A stretch of 64,000 bases of DNA from Cunninghamia lanceolata (lineage: Eukaryota; Streptophyta; Pinopsida; Cupressales; Cupressaceae): contig BSBN01001017.1 in NCBI GenBank assembly GCA_027924645.1, positions 11,434,501 to 11,498,500 on the forward strand, given 5' to 3'. Positions within the stretch are counted from its first letter, which is position 1; each line of letters begins with the position of its first letter. The notes beneath the pieces are model-generated. The model was given only the letters and a program-made list of their open reading frames with translations, did no database searches and was not told the DNA's origin. Below are positions 33,311-46,937 of this stretch, piece by piece. A program made the position numbers and the translations under genes.

Positions 33311-36300
33311 TTGTTTAAATACAAAATAAAAAGAAGATACAACCAAGCTGGTACATGAATTCTCTGAATTGTTTGCTTGGAACTACTTGGATATCCCTAG
33401 TATTGATCCTTGGATTGTAACACATAACATTGTACTAAAATCAAATGCTAAGACATTTAAACAAAAGATTCATAAGATGAATCCTAATGTTGCATTGTTA
33501 GTAAAAGTTGAAATAGAAAAGCTCTTAGAAGCCAGTTTTATCCCTCCTATTGATTATTCACCTTGGATTTTGAATATCATTGTCATCGCTAAACCTAATG
33601 GCCATAATGAAATGTATACCAATTTTAGGGATTTGAATCTTGCTTCTTTGAAAGATGATTTCCCGTTGCCTAACATTGATATGGTTGATTCAATAGCTAG
33701 CCATGAATTACTTTCCTTCATGGATGGTTTTTTGGGATATAATCAAATTTTCATCAACCCTCAAGATCAATATAAAAAACTTTTATAACAACTTGGGGAA
33801 CATTCTACTGGGTAGTAATGCCATTTGAACTAAAGAATGCCAGAGCAACTTACCAACGTGCTATGACTTATCTTTCATGATTGCATGCATAACATCTTAG
33901 AGGATTATATTGATGACATCTTGGCGAAGTCCATTCGTTGCCAAGATCACATCACAACCCTCCATCAAATCTTTGAGCAAATAAGGAAGTACAACATGCA
34001 CTTGAATCCCTATAAGTGCATCTTTGGCATGGACAATGGAAAATTGTTGGGATTTATAGTCTCGCATCATGGTATTGAAGTAGATATGAAGAAGATTGAC
34101 GTGATTGTTAATATTCCAACACCTAAGAACATATCCCAACTTAATAGTTTGCAAGGGAAGATACAGGCCATTTGTCAATTTGTCTCACAACTCACAGAGA
34201 GGACTCACCCTTTTACTCAGCTACTAAAGAAGGATTTAAAAATTCAATGGAATTCTAAATGTCAAAAGACTTTTGAGGACTCAAAGAGTTGTCTAGGTAA
34301 TCCTCCTATTTTATAGCCTACTACCACTGATAAACCCTTTATTCTTTAAACCTCAGCATCTAATAATGCCCTCGTAGCATTATTAGCACAACATGATACT
34401 AAAGGCAAGGAACGTGTTGTATATTATATTAGACAAACGTTGCTCGATTATGAACTGCAATATACCATCATTAAGAAACAATGCTTAGCTCTTGTCTTTG
34501 CAACATAAAAGCTTAGGCATTACCTATTAAATGCTGAGATACATGTCATGGTAAAATTTGATACTTTGAAACATTTATTCTCTAAAATAGATCTTTTAGG
34601 ATGCATCGCTAAATGGGTTATGTTATTAACAGAAATTGATCTCAAATTTATCTCTCAAAAAGAAATTAAAGGATGGGCATTAACTGACTATTCAGCTGAA
34701 GCACCTTCCCCCTTTTCTATACAGAACCAGGAGACATTTCTTGATGACCAAATTTTAAATATTGATAAGGATGACAAATGGAAATTATATTTTAATTGAT
34801 CAAGATGTTAGACTGGCTCTGGTGCTAGTGTTATATTAGTACCTCCTTCGAGTAAGTTGATTCCTATGTCTTACTATCTAAACTTCTCATGTGCAAAGAA
34901 CATTGCTGAGTATGAAGCTCTCATTGCATGATTTCATGCTACGTTGGCTCTCAATATTAAAAACATTACTATATATGGTGATTCACAATTAATTGTGTGG
35001 TAGATAACAGGATCGTATCAAGCTAAGCAAGACAAATTATCTCAATATTGTGATCTTGCCTTATCTATATTACAACAATTTACATCAAATTTTCAATTGA
35101 TACTATACCAAGGAAAGCTAATCGACACGTGGATGCAATGGCAAGCATGGCTTCTCTTATATCTCCTGATGATTCACATGACGAATATACCTTCATCATC
35201 CATAACTTTAAAACACTAGCACTAGAAGAGGTTGTATCTTCGGATACTAGCCTCTGTTGTAACATGAACTCTAATGATTGGTTCTCCCATATATTCTATT
35301 ATTTGCATGATGACACCATTCCCAATTCAAAATCTAAAAACTCATGAGTTCACCTATGCAAACACATTGCATGTTATATCATTCTATCTAATGTCTTACA
35401 TAGATGAAGTTATCATGGTGTTCTTCTCCGATGTCTTAGTAATTCAGAGATCTTGATAGCTTTAGAAGAAGCTCACTCTCACACTTGTGGGGGGCATTTC
35501 ATAGGAAAATAATTGGTACAAAAGTTAATACATATGGGGTATTATTGGCAATGCATGGAACAAGATTCATTCGCATATGTCAAAAAGTGCCCGCAATGTC
35601 AACAACATAATCATCTAATCTGAGCACCTGCCCAAGAACTTTGTGCCTAGGTTTCACCTTGGCCATTTCTTTTGGGGGCTTGGACCTGATTGGTAAAATC
35701 TCTCCACCTTCTTCTCAAGGACATACTTTTATAATCATTGCTACTAATTACTTCACGAAGTGGGTTGAAGCCATTCCACTGCGATCCATAACTGCTGAAG
35801 TAATTTGTCATTTTATACAAGATAACATCATCTATGAATTCAGTATACCTTCCTCCTTAGTTTTTGATAATTGTACTCCATTTAAGAACAAGGACATGAA
35901 GAAATTTCTTGAAAAATATCATATTCAACATCATTTCTCTACGCCTTACTATCCTTAATCAAATGGTCAAGCAAAAGCTTCAAACAAGGTTATTAGACAA
36001 ATTTTACAAAAAATAGTTAATAAACATAAAAAAGATTGGCATACTCAATTATCCTATGCATTGTGGGCCTATAGAACAAGTATCTGTATAGCTACTAGAA
36101 TTACACCATATAATCTTGTTTATGGTGCTAATGTAGTAATGCCTCTAGAATTAGAAATTCCTTCATTAAGAGTTTCCCTAAGGGACATTATTGATGATGA
36201 CATGGAACGAGAGAAGAGATTACAAGAACTTGAGATACTTGATGAACAATGTATCAATGCTCCTGAGCACCTTAAGGCCCATCAGAAGAGTATCTAGCAA

Positions 36301-36537
36301 TCGTACAATGAGTGTGTCATACATTGTTCATTCGACATTGGAGATCTGGTACTATATGAGAATCAACACAATGTAAATGCACCTCGTGGAGAATGAGGAA
36401 AGTTCAACCCTAATTGGCTGGGACCGTACGTTGTTACTGAAGCCTTTGCATCAGGAGTGTATAAATTAGCTGATGAACAAGGTACATTGCTTAAAGAACC
36501 TATTAATGTTGTGCATCTCAATAAATTCTATGCTTAA
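33311..36537 (+). pseudogene. pol: G2 pol copy A: RT, RNase H, Tat-type RNase H, integrase
   Basis: Reverse transcriptase starts near 33369 (FAWNYLDIPSIDPWIVTH), with NFRDLNLASLKDDFPLPNID, FMDGFLGYNQ and the YIDD motif at about 33906-33917. RNase H includes VYYIRQTLLDYELQYTI and KLRHYLLNAEIHVM (34410-34550). A second RNase H of Tat type spans about 34780-35150: YFN (first Asp changed), NIAEYEALIA, IYGDSQLIVW and HVDAMASMA. Integrase has CGGHF and CPQCQQH (35488-35608), GLDLIGK, VFDNCTPF (about 35861-35884) and SNGQAKASNK, where the catalytic Glu is Lys. It ends LNKFYA at 36535-36537. Stops and shifts abound, and the main ones, with the Glu to Lys change, recur in copy B. Confidence 0.9.
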
Positions 36538-37050
36538 GGTGGCAGGTTAAATGTTATTGCAAAAAGCAAACTTATTAGTTAGTTTAGCTTCAATTTCGAC
36601 AAGATAGAATTATTTTGTCTTAATTCATTTAACATAGAATCTTTTTCAGTTAATCATTATTGTATCTTACTTAAACATACATCATTAAAGATCACCTTTG
36701 TATTAACTGAATATAGCATAGTATGTGTGAAATTAATTAATCATTGTTCTTTTTACTATATGTTCTACAAAGAATTGTTTAGTATGTATCATGTTAGCAT
36801 TAAGTACATTTCCACATAAGCATTAACATTTATCACTAGTTGTATTTTATATAAATCAAATGTGATAAATCTACAACATTACAAACATCAATAAGAAAAT
36901 ATCATATATATAAATATTAGTTTGAATATACATCCGAGTCGACTATCCCATATATCAAAATGGGACATTGTAGAACATAAGAGACATCACATAGCTAAAC
37001 CTTGGTCACCAATCCCTTTAGGCCCTAGTAGTGTGCATGTGATGGAGGGC
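36538..37050. other. G2 3' region A, AT-rich non-coding part
   Basis: After the pol stop comes an AT-rich stretch without open frames, ending about where the antisense gene begins to be recognisable. It recurs at 43302-43814. Confidence 0.5.
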
Positions 37051-39190
37051 TACCAATGTGTGGCTATGGACCGTGAATGACTCCTAGAGACACATCATGA
37101 CTACAACCCCCTGAGCTCACCTCTAAGCCCCAACACCTCGCCTTGTGACTCCATGTACATCTAGTGGTACCGGTCTCTCTCTGACTGCACCCTCTCTCTG
37201 TCTGATACTACTCTATCCCTCTTAGCTCTCACCTGATCCAACTAAGTCTGTAAGATTTGAGTCAGAACAGGACTCGTCTCTGACGAGAGTAGTGTTTTAG
37301 CCTGCTCTCATTGTGCTTAGAGCTCAGCTTCTACACAATTAACTCTCTCAAGTAAAATATCTCTCTTCTGTGAAGAATGATCTAGGGTAGCCTCCATGGC
37401 CACTCTATATCTCACAAATGGCATAAATATCTTTGCATGTCACCCTATAGATGGATTTGGTAAATATCCTATCAACACCCATTGCTCAATCACATCAGTA
37501 GGAACTATCCCCACTATGGCGTGACTCACAAAATCATGCCATGCATCTGTCCCAATTGCATAAAGAAAGATAGAATTAATATCAATATCTTGTATAGGCA
37601 TCATAAATCATCAAAATAAGTACATTAACATAATAATGTCTCAGCTAGATCTCCATCTCGCTAAAATGGATCCCAAATTGCTGATGTTGTAATGAGCTCC
37701 GCAGCTGGCTCTATAGCTAGGGGCATATGATTACTTGTCTCCCCTTGCTCATGTCAAATGAATATCCTACACCAGTAGGGGCTGAACCATGAGTCGTCGA
37801 CCGTGGTCTTGACTTAGTCTCCTTGTTGTTGTCTACCTCTTGCTAATGTTGCCACGGTCTCATTCTGAAGACATACTATGCTAGGATCTCGTCCTCCTCA
37901 TCATCGTCATCATCATCACCCTCATCTAGGTCATAGTATCTAGTGAAGTGATTGACATCATCCTCTACCCCTGTGTCACCAACGTGATCGGTCCAAAGTC
38001 GAGGACCACCTGTCAAGTGACCAGGAGGAAAGATAGGAGTAGGTCGTGCTATCTTCCACTAGGTCTGATATGCTTAGGTGACACCAACAACATCTACATT
38101 AAATAATGGCTCTACATCCTCTGTACCATCACATCACTCACTACTATATTAGCTATCATCAGTCGTGAGGAGGAATTCATCCTAACTGCACTAGGTAGTG
38201 AGTGGGGGTAGCTTGGATGCATTTTGGGAACATCCTATCTACATCCAAACTATCACACCACTCTATCAAAATAAAACCAAATGACTATGTGATCGAGGAA
38301 ACTGGCCATCAACTAGTCCCTTTACATCTTGGCTAGCTGTCTATGCTAAACTGTCCATGGTCTGTGGTAGTGATAAGGTCTCCAAACAATGTCATTCGAC
38401 TACAACCTGTCAAATATCACTCTCCAATAAAAAAGATCACCATGTTTCTAGCATCTGATGAGCGAATAAGCTTGAACATATGGATAGGTCCACATCGGCT
38501 CTATAGGGGAACCTGTAGGCCATGTGCACCTGATATGCTCAAACACTTAGACCTATAGCAAGGTACACACCATCAAGCTCTATGACTCATAATGGACTTA
38601 CGCATATACTATCATATGCTCCTCCATCAATCTTATAGTATGAACAAGGCCCCATCTAGGTGAGTGCCTCATCCATCCTATGTGACCGCTATGGCAATAG
38701 TAGCAATCATGATGCTCCGAACCAAGGGGATGTCAGTGCATCCCTGCTCTAATAGTTGAAGATGAATATGTCCTCACTCCAACAAAGCAACAGTGTGACC
38801 TAAACAATACAACTGACTCTCTCAAGTATACTCTGCTGAGTGACACTCTATGATCCTCACTGTCTCTCCTTGGATAGGTAGTTGCAAGATATGATAGCCA
38901 TCCTCTAGTGTAATTGTCATCACCAGTGGGCAGACAGAATGTAGACGTGTCTGCATCCCACCTCTCTATCAGTGTCATGAGAATGCTATAGTGAAATCTC
39001 ATTGTGGGCATGAAGAACACCCACCAAAGTCTGACTACCTATAAGAGTCCCCTCTCCTCATCTGAAATAGTGCTGACCTGGTCTCGAAGCAGTATCATCA
39101 GGTGCCCACCTATATGCTCTCATGTCTCAGGGACATCCTACAGGTCAAACATTCAAAAATTACCTGAGTTCACATCATCAAATCATTAAC
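37050..39190 (-). pseudogene. antisense plant mobile domain (PMD) gene, copy A
   Basis: Minus-strand reading from about 39150 gives MFDL, a stop, DVPETREHIGGHLMILLRD, then MRFHYSILMTLIERWDADTS and TFCLPTG (39000-38930), the signature of the plant mobile domain (ERW.x.T.TFHLP.GE.T.TLEDV in the family). A 2 bp loss relative to copy B shifts the frame after LPTG. Further on the minus strand are pieces of the C-terminal half of the domain (SSDVDRMFPECIQATP region near 38220), an acidic run (EDDDDDE, 37950-37890) and a heptad-rich tail (near 37400-37310). It lies in the 3' region of G2 opposite to the retrotransposon genes. PMD proteins occur as host proteins (MAIN/MAIL type) and in plant transposable elements; here it travels with G2. 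Cellular role unknown. Confidence 0.75.
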
Positions 39191-40167
39191 AAGAATCTAA
39201 GACATCAATTTGTCCCCTGTCCCTAAGGCCCTTGTCCTTCCTAGACTTGGACGCCCCAGGAAGACTTGGGCGCCCAGAGAGGACACTGGCACCCTAAGTG
39301 GAGTTGGGCAGTCTAGTTGGGAACCTTTGTCTTGGAAGGGCTAGGTGGAATGAAAAATAAGAAACTCAAAAGAAATAGGAAAGAAAGAATGAAAAAAGTG
39401 AAGTTTAGACCCTACCTCAGGCTCAAACCGTCTCTCTGCCACTCAGGCTTGGAGCATCTCCAGTCTTGGAAGTTGGTATGGACATTGACCCGACATAGCT
39501 AGTCTCTTTCTCCTTCTCCTTCTCCCCTCTACACAATGACAATAAGAATGAATGGTGAAAAGTGAAAACTCCCTTTACATATAGTAATTGGATGAGAATT
39601 CCTATCACTATCTAGGTGCAAAATTGAACAATTTTCATCATAAGCCTTTATCTTGGGCTACCGAACTCAGATTTGCATACTGTTTGTTACATTGGAATCC
39701 TAGTTCCACCATCCAACCCAATGTGTTGTGCTTTAGTGTTGTTTGCAAAAATTACCCTCGCAACACATTTCTCATCAAGTTTCCCTGAAATTGGTGCGTG
39801 TAGATAACCACCTTGTTTCTCCTTTCCAAACTAAACAAGAAAACACAAGGGAGGCACATATCTCCCTCGATTTCCTCCCTCATCATGTCTCATCACTTAA
39901 CCCCTTAGCATTTTTTGACTGACTTATTGGTGTGTTGGTTGCAGGTTGATTTGATTTTGATTCTAACAAGTGTTCCTTTGTAGGATGCAGTTCCTAACTT
40001 TGTGGTCTTGTAGGACTACATACCAGGGGCTTTTTCCTCTTGAGTGACAACACTTCAGCCTCCTCTATAGTATCCTTTTGGGTATCCTCTTCATGATTGA
40101 TGTGTTTACTTTCCTTTAGTTGCATATGCACGTAGTGTGATATGGCTACCAAAGTAGGGCTAAATGT
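39191..40167. other. G2 3' region A between PMD gene and LTR piece
   Basis: No gene is supported. It has GGCGCCC-type words (39250-39280), a CTTCTC run (39508-39530) that is polypurine on the minus strand, and a purine-poor stretch up to the LTR start at 40168. The minus-strand gene may begin here, but no start can be chosen. Confidence 0.4.
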
Positions 40168-40358
40168 TATGTCAGAAATTATCCTCCTACATGGAATCGT
40201 ACAATTTCTCATAGTTTAGCTTTTCTCCTTTAGTGTCCTTTCAACCTATTTATTCCTAACCTCTCTAAACCCTGATTGACCTCTAGCTAACTAAAGAAAT
40301 GTTGTTTTCTAAGTAACTAAAGAATGAACCTAGACAGAAACTTTTGATTCTGAACATC
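40168..40358 (+). repeat. truncated G2 LTR at the duplication junction
   Basis: The first 191 bp of the G2 3' LTR (TATGTCAGAAATTATCC...) followed directly by reverse transcriptase sequence. It shares the TG to TA change of the full 3' LTR at 46938, absent from the 5' LTR, so this piece derives from the 3' LTR. Confidence 0.9.
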
Positions 40359-40360
40359 TT

Positions 40361-43301
40361 ATGGCCATAATGAAATGTATACCAATTTTAGGGATTTTAA
40401 TCTTTCTTCTTTGAAAGATGATTTCCTGTTGCCTAACATTGATATGGTTGATTCAATAGCTAGCCATGAATTACTTTCCTTCATGGATGGTTTTTTGGGA
40501 TATAATCAAATTTTCATCAACCCTCAAGATCAATATAAAAAACTTTTATAACAGCTTGGGGAACATTCTACTGGGTAGTAATGCCATTTGAACGAAAGAA
40601 TGCCAGAGCAACTTACCAATGTGATATGACTTATCTTTCATGATTACATGCATAACATCTTAGAGGATTATATTGATGACATCTTGGCGAAGTCTATTCG
40701 TCACCAAGATCACATCACAACCCTCCATCAAATCTTTGAGCAAATAAGGAAGTACAACATGCACTTGAATCCCTATAAGTGCATCTTTGGTATGGACAAT
40801 GGAAAATTGTTGGGATTTATAGTCTCACATCATGGTATTGAAGTAGATATGAAGAAGATTGATGTGATTGTTAATATTCCAACACCTAAGAACATATCCC
40901 AACTTCATAGTTTGCAAGGGAAGATACAGGCCATTTGTCAATTTGTCTCACAACTCACAGATAGGACTCACCCTTTTACTCAGCTACTAAAGAAGGATTC
41001 AAAATTTTAAAGGAATTCTGAATGTCAGAAGACTTTTGAGGACTCAAAGAGTTGTCTAGCTAATCCTCCTATTTTATAGCCTGCTACCACTGATAAACCC
41101 TTTATTCTTTAAACCTCAGCACCTAATAATACCCTTGTAGCATTATTAGCACAACATGATACTAAAGGCAAGGAACATGTTGTATATTACATTAGCCAAA
41201 TGTTGCGTGATTATGAACCGTGATATACCATCATCAAGAAACAATGCTTAGCTCTTGTCTTTGCAACACAAAAGCTTAGGCATTACCTATTAAATGCTAA
41301 GATACATGTCATGGTAAAATTTGATACTTTGAAACATTTATTCTCTAAAATAGATCTTTTAGGATGCCTCACTAAATGGGTTATGTTATTAACAGAAATT
41401 GATCTCAAATTTATCTCTCAAAAAGAAATTAAAGGATGGGCATTAACTGACTATTCAGCTAAAGCACCTTCCCCCTTTTCTATACAGAACCAAGAGACAT
41501 TTCTTGATGACCAAATTTTAAATATTGATAAGGATGACAAATGGGAATTATATTTTAATTGATCAAGATGTCAGACTGGTTCTAGTGCTAGTGTTATATT
41601 AGTACCTCCTTCGAGTAAGTTGATTCCTATGTCTTACTATCTAAACTTCTCATGTACAAATAACATTGCTAAATACGAAGCTCTCATTGAATGATTTCAT
41701 TCTACGTTGGCTCTCAATATTACAAACATTACTATATATGGTGATTCACAATTAATTGTGTGGCAGATAATAGGATCGTATCAAGCTAAGCAAGACAAAT
41801 TATCTCAATATTGTGATCTTGCCTTATCTATATTACAACAATTTACATCAAATTTTCAATTGATACTATACCAAGGAAAGATAATCGACACGCGGATGCA
41901 ATGGTAAGCATGGCTTCTCTTATATCTCCTAATGATTCACCTAACAAATATACCTTCATCATCCATAACTTTAAAACACCAGCACTAGAAGAGGTTGTAT
42001 CCTCCGATACTAGCCTCTGTTGTAACATGAACTCTGATGGTTGGTTCTCCCATATATTCTATTTTTTGCATGATGACACCATTCCCAATTCAAAATCTAA
42101 AAACTCATGAGTTCACCTATGCAAACTCATTACATGTTATATCATTCTGTCTAATGTCTTACATAGATGAAGTTATAATGGTGTTCTTCTCTGATGTCTT
42201 AGTAATTCAGAGATCCTGATAGCTTTAGAAGAAGCTCACTCTCACACTTGTGGGGGGCATTTTAGAGGAAAATAATTGGTACAAAAGTTAATACATAAGG
42301 GGTATTATTTGCAATGCATGGAACAAGATTCCTTCACATATGTCAAAAAGTGCCCGCAATGTCAACAACATAAACATCTAATCTGAGCACCTGCCCAAGA
42401 ACTTTGTGCCTAGGTTTCACCTTGGCCATATCTTTTTGGGGGCTTGGACTTGATTGGTAAAATCTCTCCACCTTCTTCTCAAGGACATACTTTTATAATC
42501 ATTGCTACTAATTACTTCACGAAGTAGGCTGAAGCCATTCCACTGCAATCCATAACTGCTGAAGTAATTTGTCATTTCATACAAGATAACATCATCTATG
42601 AATTCAATATACCTTCCTCCTTAGTTTTTGATAATTGTACCCCATTTAAGAACAAGGACGTGAAGAAATTTCTTGAAAAATATCATATTCAATATCGTTT
42701 CTCTACACATTACTATCCTCAATCAAATGGTCAAGCAAAAGCTTCAAACAAGGTTATTGGACAAATTTTACAAAAAATAGTTAATAAACATAAAAAAGAT
42801 TGGCATACTCAATTATCCTATGCATTGTGGGCCTATAGAACAATTATTTGTATAGCTACTAGAATTACACCATATAATCTTGTTTATGGTGCTAATGTGG
42901 TAATGCCTCTAGAATTAGAAATTCCTTCATTAAGAGTTTCCCTAAGGGACATTATTGATGATGACATGGAATGAGAGAAGAGATTACAAGAACTTGAGAT
43001 ACTTGATGAACAATGTATCAACACTCCTGAGCACCTTAAGGCCCATCAGAAGAGTATCCAACAATCGTACAATGAGTGTGTCATACATCATTCATTCGAC
43101 GTTGGAGATCTAGTACTATATGAGAATCAACACAATGTAAATGCGCCTCCCAGAGAAAGAGGAAAGTTCAGCCCTAATTGGCTGGGACCATATGTTCTTA
43201 CTGAAGCCTTTGCATCAAGATTGTATAAATTAGCTGATGAACAAGGTATGTTGCTTAAAGAACCTATTAATGTTGTGTATCTCAATAAATTCTATGCTTA
43301 A
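40361..43301 (+). pseudogene. pol: G2 pol copy B, 5'-truncated
   Basis: Lacks the start of reverse transcriptase and begins at NEMYTNFRD. YIDD is near 40669-40680; RNase H, Tat-type RNase H (41540-41930, including IYGDSQLIVWQIIGSYQAK without the stop seen in copy A) and integrase follow. NGQAKASNK again has Lys for the catalytic Glu, and the frame ends LNKFYA at 43299-43301. Since the upstream frame is 191 bp of LTR, this copy could not have been made as part of a normal polyprotein. Shared stops with copy A show that the element was already dead when duplicated. Confidence 0.9.
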
Positions 43302-43814
43302 GGTGGCAAGTTAAATGTTATTGCAAAAAACAAACTTATTAGTTAGTTTAGCTTCAATTTCAACAAGATAGAATTATTTTGTCTTAATTCATTTAACATA
43401 GAATCTTTTTTGGTTAATCATTATTGTATCTTACTTAAACATACATCATTCAAGATCACCTTTGTATTAACTGAATATAGTATAGTATGTGTGAAATTAA
43501 TTAATCATTATTCTTTTTACTATATGTTCTACAAAGAATTGTTTAGTATGTATCACATTAGCATTAAGTACATTTCCACATAAGCATTAACATTTATCAC
43601 TAGTTGTACATTATATAAATCACATGTGATAAATCTACAACATTACAAACATCAATAAGAAAATATCATATATATAAATATTAGTTTGAATATACATCCG
43701 AGTTGACTATCCCATATATCAAAATGGGACATTGTAGAACATAAGAGACATCACATAGCTGAACCTTGGTCACCGATCCCCTCAAGCCCTGGTAGTGTGC
43801 ATGTGACGGAGGGC
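43302..43814. other. G2 3' region B, AT-rich non-coding part
   Basis: Copy of 36538-37050 with few differences; no gene seen. Confidence 0.5.
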
Positions 43815-45960
43815 TACCCATGTGTGGCTATGGACCATGAATGACTCCCAGAGACATTTCATGACTGCAACCCCCTGAGCTCACCTCTAAGCCCCAACAC
43901 CTCACCTTGTGACTCCATGTACATCTAGTGGTACTGGTCTCTCTCTGACTGCACCCTCTCTCTGTCTAATACTAGTCTATCCCTCTTATCTCTCGCCTGA
44001 TCCAACTAAGTCTGTAAGATTTGAGTCACAACAGGACTCATCTCTGACGAGTGTAGTGTTTAGCCTGCTCTCATTGTGCTTAGAGCTTAGCTTCTACACA
44101 ATTAACTCTCTCAAGTAAAATATCTCTCTTCTGTGAAGAATGATCTAGGGTAGCCTCCATGGCCACTCTATATCTCACAAATGGCATAAATATCTTTGCA
44201 TGTCGCCCTATAGATGGCTTTGGCAAATATCCTATCAACACCCGTTGCTCAACCGCATTGGTAGGAACTATCCCTGCTATGACGTGACTCACAAAATTGT
44301 GCCATGCGTCTGTCCCAATTGCATAAAGAAAGATAGAATTAATATCAATATCTCATATAGGCATCATAGATAACCATCAAAATAAGTACATTAACATAAT
44401 AATGTCTCACCTAGATCTCCATCTCGCTAAGATGGATCCCAAATTACTTATTTTGTAATGAGCTCTGCAGCTGGCTCTATAGCTAGGGGCATATGACTAC
44501 TAGTCTCCCCTTGCTCATGTCAAATCAATATCCTAACACCAGTAGGGGCTAAACCATGAGTCATTGACCATGGTCTTGACTCGGTCTCCTTGTTGTTGTC
44601 TACCTCTTGCTAATGTTGCCACGGTCTCATTCTGAAGACATACTATGCTAGGATCTCCTCCTCATCATCATCATCATCCTCACCCTCATCTAGGTCATAG
44701 TATCTAGTGAAGTGATTGACATCATCCTCTACCCCTATGTCACTCGCATGATTGGCCCAAAGTCAAGGATCAATTGTCGAGTGACCAAGAGGAAAGATAG
44801 GAGTAGGTCGTGCTATCTTCCACTAGGTCTGATATGCTCAGGTGACACCAACAACATCTACATCAAATAATGGCTCTACATCCTCTGTACCATCATATCA
44901 CTCACTGCTATATTAGCTATCATCGGTCGTTGGGAGGAATTCACCCTAATTGCACTGCATAGTGAGTGGGGGTAGCTTGGATGCATTCTGGGAACATCCT
45001 ATCTACATCTGAACTATCACACCACTCTATCAAAATAAAACCAAATGACTATATGATCGAGGCAACCGGCCATCAACTAATCCCTTTACATCTTGGTTAG
45101 CTATCCGTGCTAACTTGTCCATGGTCTGTGGTAGTGATAAGGTCTCCAAACAATGTCATTTGACTGTAACCTATCAAATATCACTCTCCAATACAAAAGA
45201 TCACCATGTTTCTAGCATCTGATGAGTGAATAAGCATGAACATATGGATAGGTCCACATCGGCTCTATAGGGGAACCTGTAGGCCATGTGCACCTGATAT
45301 GCTCAAACACTTAGACCTATAGCAAGGTACACACCATCAAGCTCTATGACTCATAATGGACTTACGCATATACTATCCTATGCTCCTCCATCAATCTTAC
45401 AGTATGAACATGGCCCCGTCTAGGTGAGTGCCTCGTCCATCCTATGTGACTGCTAAGGCAATAGTAGCAATCATGATCCTCTGAACCAAGGGGATGTCAG
45501 CGCATCCCTGCTCTAATAATCGAAGATGAATATGGCCTCACTCCAACCGAGCAACGGTGTGACCTAAACAATACAACTGACTCTCTCAAGTATACTCTGC
45601 TGAGTGACACTCTATGATCCTCACTATCTCTCCTCGGATAGGTAGTTGCAAGATATGATAGCCATCCTCTAGTGTAACTGTCATCTCACTAGTGGGCAGA
45701 CAGAATGTAGATGTGTCTGCATCCCACCTCTCTATCAGTGTCATGAGAATGCTATAGTGAAATCTCATTGTGGGCATGAAGAACACCCACCAAAGACTGA
45801 CTGCCTATAAGAGTCCCCTCTCCTCGTCTGACATAGTGTTGACGTGGTCTCGAAGCAGTATCATCAGGTGACCACCTATATGCTCTCGTGTCTCAGGGAC
45901 ATCCTATAGGTCAAACATTCAAAAATTACCTTAGTTCACATCATCAAATCATTAACAAGC
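43815..45960 (-). pseudogene. antisense plant mobile domain (PMD) gene, copy B
   Basis: This is the better preserved copy. Minus strand: MFFMPTMRFHYSILMTLIER from 45786, then WDADTSTFCLPTSEMTVTLE and DGYHILQLPIRGEIV to about 45650, which keeps the diagnostic PMD order ERW - TFxLP - E.T.TLED - I(L)GLPI.G. Later pieces include SGAHGLQVPL and DARNMVIFC near 45290-45190, and at 44292-44080 a tail with YLPKPSIGRHAKIFMPFVRY and MEATLDHSSQKRDILLERVN, likely a coiled coil. A stop after EIVRIIECHSAEYT (45586) and others break it. A full-length gene would have been of the order of 600-700 codons. Confidence 0.8.
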
Positions 45961-46937
45961 ATCTAAGACATCAATATGTCCCCTGTCCCTCAAGCCCTTG
46001 TCCTTCCTAGACTTGGATGCCCCAGGAAGACTTGGGCACCCAGAGAGGACACTGGCACCCTAAGTGGAGTTGGGCAGTCTAGTTGGGAACCCTTGTCTGG
46101 AAAGGGCTAGGTGGAATGAAAAACAAGAAAATCAAAAGAAACAGGAAAGAAAGAATGAAAAAAGTGAAGTTTAGACCCTACCTCAGGCTCAAACCATCTT
46201 TCTGCCACTCAGGCTCGGAGCATCTCCAATCTCAGAAGTTGGTATGGACATTCACCCGGCATAGCTAGTCTCTTTCTCCTTCTCCTTCTCCCCTCTACAC
46301 AATGACAATAAGAATGAATGGTGAAAAGTGAAAAATCCCTTTACATATAGTAATTGGATGAGAATTCCTATCACTATCTAGGTACAAAATTGAACAATTT
46401 TCATCATAAGCCTTTATCTTGGGCTGCCGAACTCAGATTCTCATACTGTTTGTTACATTGGAATCCTAGTTCCACCATCCATCTAACCCAATGTGTTGTG
46501 CTTCAGTGTCGTTTGCAAAAATTACCCTCGCAACACATTTCTCATCAAGTTTCCCTGAAATTGGTGCGTGTAGATAACCACCTTGTTTCTCCTTTCCAAA
46601 CTAAGCAAGAAAAAACAAGGGAGGCACATATCTCCCTCGATTTCCTCCCTCATCATGTCTCATCACTTAACCCCTTAGCATTTTTTGACTGACTTATTGG
46701 TGTGTTGGTTGTGGGTTGATTTGATTTTGATTCTAACAATTGTTCCTTTGCAGGATGCAGTTCCTAACTTTGTGGTCTTGTAGGACTACATACCAGGGGC
46801 TTTTTCCTCTTGAGTGACAACACTTTAGCCTCCCCTATAATATCCTTTTGGGTATCCTCTTCATGATTGATGTGTTTACTTTCCTTTAGTTGCATATGCA
46901 TGTAGTGTGATATGGCCACCAAAGTAGGGCTAAATGT
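45961..46937. other. G2 3' region B between PMD gene and 3' LTR
   Basis: Copy of 39191-40167. No gene supported. The sequence directly before the LTR (aaagtagggctaaatgt) is only weakly purine-rich, so the polypurine tract is not clear. Confidence 0.4.

Larger units (their letters stand above)
33598..40358 (+). repeat. tandem duplication unit A (about 6.76 kb)
   Basis: Unit A runs from atggccataatgaaatg in the reverse transcriptase gene through integrase, the 3' region and the first 191 bp of the 3' LTR (40168-40358). At 40358/40361 the sequence returns to atggccataatgaaatg and the same stretch is repeated as unit B. Only a few bases (CTA) are shared between the two parent breakpoints, so the join is not between long repeats. 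By eye the two units differ at about 5% in the LTR part (9 in about 170 bp). Confidence 0.93.

Noticed and set aside
37050..39190. PMD gene as a host MAIN/MAIL-type gene
   Set aside because: Both copies lie inside G2, between integrase and the 3' LTR, are full of stops, and the second is due to the tandem duplication.
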